Shown here piece after piece: positions 63,499 through 64,000 of a stretch of 64,000 nt of DNA. The notes under the pieces are model-generated. The model was not told the origin of the DNA, did not search any database, and saw only the letters and a program-made list of their open reading frames with translations. The stretch is taken from positions 1 through 64,000 of the forward strand of contig NZ_FCOF02000021.1 in assembly GCF_001544755.2 (NCBI RefSeq), given 5' to 3'. Numbering within the stretch: the first letter of the stretch is position 1; each line of letters starts with the position of its first letter. The DNA is from Caballeronia catudaia (GTDB lineage: Bacteria > Pseudomonadota > Gammaproteobacteria > Burkholderiales > Burkholderiaceae). The position numbers were made by a program, and so were the translations under genes.

Positions 63499-64000
63499 AT
63501 GAGCTTCTATCCTCACCATCGCCCGCGCCGCATGCGCCGCGATGACTTCTCTCGCCGTCTGATGCGCGAAAACATCCTCACCACGAACGACCTCATTTAT
63601 CCGGTGTTCATCGTCGAAGGGACGAATGTGCGCCAGAGCGTGCCGTCGATGCCCGGCGTCGAGCGCACATCGGTCGATCTGCTGATGAAGGTCGCCGAGC
63701 AATGCGTCGAACTCGGCGTGCCGGTGATTTCGCTGTTTCCGGCGATCGAACCGTCGCTCAAAACGCCCGATGGCCGTGAGGCGACCAATCCCGAAGGTCT
63801 GATTCCGCGCGCGGTGCGCGAGTTGAAGAAGAACTTCCCGATGCTCGGCGTGCTTACCGACGTGGCGCTCGATCCGTACACGAGCCACGGCCAGGACGGC
63901 GTGCTCGACGAAGATGGCTACGTGAAGAACGACGAAACGAGCGAGATCCTCGTCGAGCAGGCGCGCACGCAGGCCGAAGCGGGCGTGGATATCGTCGCGC
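63499..64000 (+). CDS. hemB: Delta-aminolevulinic acid dehydratase (porphobilinogen synthase), 5' part
   Basis: Condenses two ALA to porphobilinogen in haem synthesis. The visible 167 residues open MSFYPHHRPRRMRRDDFSRR and contain LIYPVFIVEG, SLFPAIEP, PRAVRELKK, DVALDPYTSHG and DDET-type NDETSEIL, matching HemB. The gene runs off the right edge, so its active-site lysines are not seen. No close ribosome binding site is obvious before the ATG. Confidence 0.96.
   Translation, partial: MSFYPHHRPRRMRRDDFSRRLMRENILTTNDLIYPVFIVEGTNVRQSVPSMPGVERTSVDLLMKVAEQCVELGVPVISLFPAIEPSLKTPDGREATNPEGLIPRAVRELKKNFPMLGVLTDVALDPYTSHGQDGVLDEDGYVKNDETSEILVEQARTQAEAGVDIVA

Overview
The window is a continuous, gene-dense, high-GC stretch of a betaproteobacterial chromosome. 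Gene content and order (petABC-sspAB, a split his operon joined to tatABC and murA, an mla operon containing mlaA, ponA/pilM divergence, aroKB-dgt, ccsB/resB with cytochrome c4) point to Burkholderia sensu lato (Burkholderia/Paraburkholderia/Caballeronia), most likely the main chromosome. There is no sign of a prophage, integrative element, CRISPR array or intact insertion sequence. Nearly all of it is housekeeping DNA.

Layout. 1-367: leader and P1 promoter of an rRNA operon running left out of the window, then a tRNA-Thr(UGU) with its own terminator. 386-4424: petABC (bc1 complex) and sspA-sspB. 4643-6633: a Nif3-like protein divergent from a one-PDZ HtrA protease. 6730-18683, all minus strand: bolA-murA-hisG-hisD-hisC-hisB-marC-hisH-hisA-hisF-hisI-hisE-membrane protein-HIT-tatA-tatB-tatC. 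18704-24779: an ABC-2 exporter pair, then mlaFEDACB. 24869-28432: thiO-thiS-thiG-thiE behind a TPP riboswitch. 28666-30408: an SbmA/YddA-like ABC protein. 30478-36726: gltB-gltD. 36983-39360: a small, less typical patch with a degenerate REP-associated transposase relative, an OmpW porin and a DUF883 protein. 39366-44328: ugpBAEC-ugpQ. 44373-51421: pilM-pilN-pilO/P-pilQ-aroK-aroB-dgt. 51672-54080: PBP1A. 54156-56124: cyaY, lptM-like, lysA. 56186-57814: msrPQ. 57937-62217: ccsB, resB, cytochrome c4. 62580-64000: engB, a candidate antisense-oriented small RNA, and the start of hemB.

How the genes work together. The window supplies much of the periplasmic and respiratory machinery: bc1 complex, cytochrome c maturation (CcsB/ResB), a diheme cytochrome c, Tat export (needed by the Rieske protein and MsrP), methionine sulfoxide repair, HtrA quality control, lipid-asymmetry maintenance (Mla) and peptidoglycan synthesis (MurA, PBP1A). 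Biosynthesis is represented by histidine (all pathway genes except HisZ and a histidinol-phosphatase), the thiazole branch of thiamin, chorismate (AroK, AroB), lysine (LysA), glutamate (GltBD) and haem (HemB).

The features most worth a second look are non-coding or structural. They are a candidate small RNA in the engB-hemB gap with a C-rich loop complementary to Shine-Dalgarno sequences; a four-segment alternating GGAGAC/GTCTCC arrangement between the TPP aptamer and the thiO ribosome binding site; a RAYT-like protein missing both expected catalytic motifs; a fused PilO-PilP-like gene with a short PilQ; a ThiE with an unexplained N-terminal half; and a perfect 12-bp hairpin between gltB and gltD. 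All functional claims rest on reading the sequence and remembered family knowledge; no database search was possible.
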